A DNA stretch of 64,000 nucleotides from Geosiphon pyriformis. Lineage: Eukaryota; Glomeromycota; Glomeromycetes; Archaeosporales; Geosiphonaceae. Below, piece by piece: positions 59,388-64,000 of the stretch. Under the pieces are notes generated by a model that was not told the DNA's origin, searched no databases, and saw only the letters and a list, made by a program, of their open reading frames with translations. The DNA is taken from NCBI GenBank assembly GCA_016748015.1, contig JAAOMT010000479.1, positions 350,888 to 414,887 of the forward strand. Reading direction: 5' to 3'. The position numbers and the translations under genes are program-made. Within the stretch, counting starts at the first letter, position 1. Each line of letters starts with the position of its first letter.

Positions 59388-60840
59388 GACAAATGTTATT
59401 TGCTCCAACCAGAACAATTGGAACAAATGAACATGAGAAACTTAGATTCACTCCAATGTATGCAGCTCAAGATGTTACTCAACAATTTCAATGACATCTT
59501 TGCCAGCAAAAATGAGTTTGGCCGAACTGACATCATCCAGCATTAGATCAAGACTGGAAATGCAATGCCAATCAAACAAAGAGCATACAGAGTACTGCCA
59601 GCCAGCCATGAGATTATTCATCAAGAGATAAACAGAATGTTTAACAACGGACTAATTCAACCATTAATGAGTCTATGGTCGTCACCAGTAGTACTTGTCT
59701 AGAAGAAAAATGGAAAAATCTGGTTTTGTATAGACTACAGGAAACTCAATGGTGTAACTCATGGAGACAGTTATCCAACTCCACGAATACAGAAATTATT
59801 TGATGCTTTTAGTAAGAACAAATGATTCTTCACATTAGATTTGGACAGTGGTTACTGACAAGTAACCATAAATCCAGCTGACAAAGAGAAGACGGCATTT
59901 ACTACTAGAGAAGAGAATTTCGAATTTGAAGTAATGCCATTCAGCTTAACCAATGCTCCAGCAACTTTCCAATGGCTAATGGAAATTGTTTATACTGGCT
60001 TATTGTGGAAATTAGTAGTTGTATACTTGGACAACACCAATGTATTCTCAAAGACATTTGATGATCATCTTCATCATCTTCAACAAGTGTTCGAAAGACT
60101 AAGAAGAGCAGAACTAAAGTTAAATGTGACAAAGTGCTTCTTTGGCAAGACAGAACTCAAATTCTTGGGACACATAGTCAGCAAAGACGGCATCAAAACG
60201 GATCCAAAAAAAATAGAGATAGTAAAGAACTTTCCAGTACTGACCAATATAATAGAACTGAAATCATTCTTGGGATTTGCCAGCTACTATCATCGTTTTA
60301 TCAAGAACTTTTCCAAGATAGCACAGCCATTCAATCAACTACAAAACAAAAATGCGAAATATGAATGGACAGAAAGTCAACAAGAAGCTTTTGATATTCT
60401 GAGGAAAAAGCTCATCCAAGCTCCAATACTGATCTATTCAAATTACAGCAAACCATTCATCATCATCATCATCAATGTATCCAGCCAAGCATTGGGAGCA
60501 GTATTATCTCAGAGAAGACCAGATGGCAGAGAACATCCAGTAGCATATGCCAGCAAAGGTTTAACACCAGCCGAAAAAAACTATGGAACACCAGAACAAG
60601 AACACTTAGCAATATACTGGGCCATCATGAAATAAAAAAAATACTTGAGCCAGAAGTTTGAAGTATACACAGATCACAAGAGATTAATATCACTCCAAAA
60701 ACAAGAATTTGGAGATGGAAGACAGACAAGATAGAAAATGGCACTCGCACCATACAATTATACTATACATTACAAAAAGAGAAAAGACAATAGAAATGCT
60801 GATGGTTTATCACGAATAAGACAAATCTAAGAACATTTCA
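59388..60840 (+). pseudogene. Reverse transcriptase / RNase H of element D
   Basis: MQLKMLLNNFNDIFASKNEFG, KKNGKIWFCIDYRKLNG, FTLDLDSGY-stop-QVTI and MPFSLTNAPATFQWL lead to the catalytic box VVVYLDNTNVFSKTFDDHL (YLDN instead of YxDD). KTELKFLGHIVSKDG follows, then an RNase H (SSQALGAVLSQRRPDGREHPVAYAS; YTDHKR). Stops at 59545, 59701, 59824, 59858, 60633 and 60734 mostly replace Trp or Gln. Confidence 0.85.
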
Positions 60841-60918
60841 ACCCAAAAATATAATAAAAACCAGAACAATACCAATGGAAAAATACAACAAAAGATGAAC
60901 ATACAAAAATATTAACAA

Positions 60919-62277
60919 TTGCAACATTATCTAAATATTCAACAGTTCAAGGAAAATTTATCTCATATAGAACGAAGGAGTATCAAACAACAATTAAAAT
61001 ATTTTATCACTTACCAAAATATACTTTATCAGAAAAATAGAAGAGATCCAGATCAACCAACCAGAGTAATTACAGAGCCAGAAAAAGAGACAATATTATT
61101 CAACATGCACTCAAATCCAACAACAGGACATTTTCACAAAGAAGCAACCATGGAAAAAACTAGAAAAAGATACTATTGGCCATCAATGTACCCAGACATC
61201 ATTTAATATGTTCAAAATTGTGATGCTTGTCAGCAAAGAGAAGGAACAAGACCCAGTGAACTATTAAGACCAATCAAAGTAGGACAACCATTTGACTGTA
61301 TGGGAATTGATTTAGTCAGACCATTAACAATCACCAGCAGAGGAAACAGATACATAGCAGTAGCTATGGACTATCTTACTAAATAGCCAGAGACAAAAGC
61401 AATTAAAAAAGCGGATGCAGAATCCGTTGCCGAATTCGTTCATTAGGATTTGATTTGTTGACATGGATGTCCAAAAAAATTATTATCAGACCAAAGAACT
61501 CATTTTGTGAACAGAACATTAACAGAATTAAGCCAAAGATTCAGAATCAAGAGACCATTATCATTATTATACCATCCACAAACCAACAGATTAGTAGAAA
61601 GATTCAACAGAACATTGTGTGAAACAATAGCCAAGCTCAGCCAAAAAAACCAAAACAATTGGGATTTGTTCATATCATCAGTACTATTTGCTTATCAGAC
61701 AATGAAACAGGATACTACACAAGCAACACCATTTGAATTAGTATATGGGAGAATAGCAATGTTATCAGTAGAGAGAGAAATTAATACATATCCAGCTGAA
61801 CCAATAACTGAGAAAAATTTTCAAGAAACATTGCTGAAAAGAACATATGACTTAATGGAAACATTGGAAAACAAACAAAGAAAAACAGCTAATAATATCT
61901 AAAAGTCACAAGAAACACAGAAAGAAAGACATGATAGTCAACTATTAGACAAACCAGTTGAATTCAAGATCAAAGACAAAGTATTACTACATTGTATCAA
62001 AGCAAAAAAACAATGGAGTGGAAAATTTGACTCCAAATAGGACAGACCATTTCACATAGAAGAAATTCTAAGAAATGGAGCTTACAAATTAAGATTAAAT
62101 AACAAAATTTTAACCAAAGCAGCATATGGAGATCAACTGAAATCATATCACAACATTACACTACAATCTACTAGTAATATTCCACAATTAGGAGTACAGA
62201 AAATACTAATCCAATCAGATGAGATTTCATGCAATCTGGAACCAATCATTATTATCGACAACAACATGTTAAATTGA
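60919..62277 (+). pseudogene. Integrase of element D
   Basis: HHCC domain (MHSNPTTGHFHK...CDACQQREG), catalytic Asp in MGIDLVRPL (61300), Asp in LLSDQRTHFVN (61483) and Glu in RLVERFNRTLCE (61590) are all kept. The tail EFKIKDKVLLHCIKA...NGAYKLRLNNKIL ends EPIIIIDNNMLN-stop near 62277. Stops at 61204, 61384, 61444, 61457, 61900 and 62038 break it. Confidence 0.82.
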
Positions 62278-62301
62278 TCCATCAAAAAAATATATAAAGA
62301 C

Positions 62302-62957
62302 ATGGTAGACGCGATAGGAAATATCAGAAAAATGGAAATTACAGACAACATTCATTAGTACAACAATTCTTTCAGTTAATCCAACACCAAGAAATGGAGA
62401 TTACAATCAATCAACAAACCATTCGATATCAAAATACTAGAAAGACATTTCAACTCAAAACACAGAAAAAAACTGAAAATACTATGGACAAAATCATAGT
62501 GAAAGTAAAATTAGCAATAAAAGAATCGACAAAAGAGTTACTATATCAAGAGTTGACTAAAGAAACTTGGAATTGGTGAATACAACAATTTCCACGAAAC
62601 TATTGTTATTTTTACTTGGGACAACACATAAATATCCAGAATCTATATATGGATAAAACAAAGCGATTATTCGACCAAGGAGTACTACAACAATTAGAAT
62701 ATTTTGTGGGAAAGAACAACTTATCCACACAAGTCTGAGCCATATACCAAATACACACTGCATTTCAAGATAAACCAGAAATATTGCTCAACAGAGCAAT
62801 GGATCTGGTTATCAGTAATCAATTGGGAAAAATCACCAATGCTCAATTTGAAGAATTACAGACCCAAATAACACAAGTAATTCTCGAAAACAAAATCCAG
62901 GAAATACTTTAAGAGGGGAAATTACATGAGTTAAATTTCAACAGAGCTCAATATTAA
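62302..62957 (+). pseudogene. 3' accessory ORF of element D
   Basis: It starts MVDAIGNIRKMEITDN, has a small deletion and frameshift near 62356, and continues QEMEITINQQTIRYQN...KVKLAIKESTKELLYQEL, YFVGKNNLSTQV, FQDKPEILLNRAM and KITNAQFEELQTQITQVILENKIQEIL. It ends RAQY-stop immediately before the polypurine tract. It is homologous to the ORFs in A, E and C. Confidence 0.62.
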
Positions 62958-62968
62958 AAGGAGGGAAT

Positions 62969-63855
62969 AATGTTACTCATAGAAATATAAAAAATATATT
63001 AGCATAATTATTAGCCAATCAGAAGTAAGTGTAGTAAATGTGGAATTTCAGGATTCTTCTTAGGAATTGCAGGATTCCAGGAATTTCAGGATTCCCAATG
63101 AGGAATTACAGGATTCCAGAATTCCAAGATTTCTCTCAAAAGAATCACAGGATTCCTGTCGTGAAGAATCAAGAAATTGAGGAATCTCAATTATGTATAT
63201 ATATCAGTAGCATTAGAAACAGAAAAAACAGAATTGATACCACAGAATCCTTAGCCTAGAAATGCAATCATCAAATAAATAATTATTTTATATCTCCATC
63301 TACTTCCCCACTATCAACTCTTCATGTTGATAGTAATTGATACTTGACCACGCTGGAACAATAGCTCTTGATCATGGCTATTGACAGGATATTAATCTGC
63401 AAAGCACCTTGGCTTATTTTCTTTTCTTTCTTTATTTTCTTTTATTTCTCTTTCTTTATGTTATTTTGATTTGTTGTTATATACTAATTGATAAAAGATT
63501 AAGCACTGAGTTATTGATGTCAAGGATAGCCTGGTAAAAGACCCAGAAATACAGGTAGGATTTTATATATTATCAGATAGCTTACCAGAAGGACATGACT
63601 GCTAGACTAAATCTGGCCACTATGCTGAGAAAGAAATTGGGAAAACTCTTGGAAAATATATCTACTATCGACACTATTGAATCTCTGTTCATTATACAAA
63701 GGACTTTACCAAAACCTTCAGATCAACCAAAACCTTCAGATCCATCAAAACCTTCAGATACAGTACCTTCAAAACAGCCTCAACAGAAGTAGCTTTTGAG
63801 CACCAAGTTATGGGTTTGTTATTTAATTCAACAGCAGAAATAATCATCTGTAACA
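62969..63855 (+). repeat. 3' LTR of element D (family I)
   Basis: 887 bp, from TGTTACTCATAG to ATCTGTAACA. It is nearly collinear with 53847-54747. Differences are mostly transitions plus a shorter GATTCC array (63042-63160). Confidence 0.9.
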
Positions 63856-64000
63856 CCAAGATAGGAAGCTTGATTTAGGTATTCAGTTGGTGTTGATCGA
63901 GATTGGGCAGAACTGCAAGGGATTGGTCGAAACAGTCCACTGTTGGTTTGCACCTGATTGTTGTTGAGATTCCTCCATCCCTGATTATAGTCTATAGCTC
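63856..64000 (-). mobile_element. Element C continued: gag linker beyond the nested element D
   Basis: The minus strand gives an open frame AIDYNQGWRNLNNNQVQTN...SRSTPTEYLNQASYLG that runs into the D LTR. It is the same kind of Asn/Gln-rich segment that lies between CCHC and protease in D. It implies that C continues beyond the window. Confidence 0.6.

Larger units (their letters stand above)
53847..63855 (+). mobile_element. Ty3/gypsy retrotransposon D, complete with two LTRs, nested in C
   Basis: Family I LTRs (53847-54747 and 62969-63855) start TGTTACTCATAGAAATATAA and end CTGTAACA. They are very similar to each other, so the insertion is the youngest here. In order: gag with CCHC, protease, Cys-rich block, dUTPase, RT, RNase H, integrase, 3' accessory ORF, and a polypurine tract (AAAAGGAGGGAATAA, 62956-62968). 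It splits element C between its gag and protease. Flanking 5-mers (ACTGA and CCAAG) do not match. Many stops and frameshifts mean it is inactive. Confidence 0.92.

Overview
**Organism.** The window is eukaryotic and looks like an arbuscular mycorrhizal fungus (Glomeromycotina). It is very AT-rich. Its genes carry short spliceosomal introns. Most of the DNA is layered, decaying transposons. The LINE type (an RRM plus CCHC ORF1; an APE endonuclease, RT, RNase H and zinc finger in ORF2) and the gypsy type match what I remember of Glomeromycotina genomes. I cannot fix the genus.

**Left arm (1-24000): transposon graveyard.** A plus-strand Ty3/gypsy element (A, to 6354, with a 3' LTR at 5513-6354) abuts a much older gypsy copy (B, 6355-11096). 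A nearly full-length but broken LINE follows (11545-18335). Beyond it lie gypsy fossils (18560-18850 and 20160-21600) in nearly pure A/T DNA.

**Gene island (about 24000-41000).** Four host genes are modelled exon by exon, with phases that close. They are a CDK1-like kinase on the minus strand (8 exons, 309 aa, with PPTSLRE in place of PSTAIRE), a TrhO/rhodanese-family protein on the plus strand (4 exons, 494 aa), a four-repeat Myb/SANT protein on the minus strand (2 exons, 524 aa), and a WD40 protein on the minus strand resembling the TFIIIC subunit Sfc6/TFC6 (13 exons, 667 aa). A Tc1/mariner element (38504-39673) with an internal deletion sits at the 5' end of the last gene. It separates that gene from a Lys-rich repeat-coding stretch, and its end supplies an in-frame ATG.

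**Right arm (41000-64000): nested transposons.** In order it holds LINE fragments, a solo LTR, the 3' end of a plus-strand gypsy (E), a LINE fragment between two inverted LTRs, a minus-strand gypsy (C), and a complete two-LTR plus-strand gypsy (D, 53847-63855) inside C.

**Main result.** The gypsy copies share an unusual layout: gag(CCHC), protease, Cys-rich zinc-ribbon block, dUTPase, RT/RNase H, integrase, then an extra ORF before the 3' LTR. The dUTPase motifs are readable in four copies, including the ancient copy B, and the extra 3' ORF in four or five. Every copy is dead, largely through C-to-T/G-to-A changes that include the RT catalytic YxDD motif.
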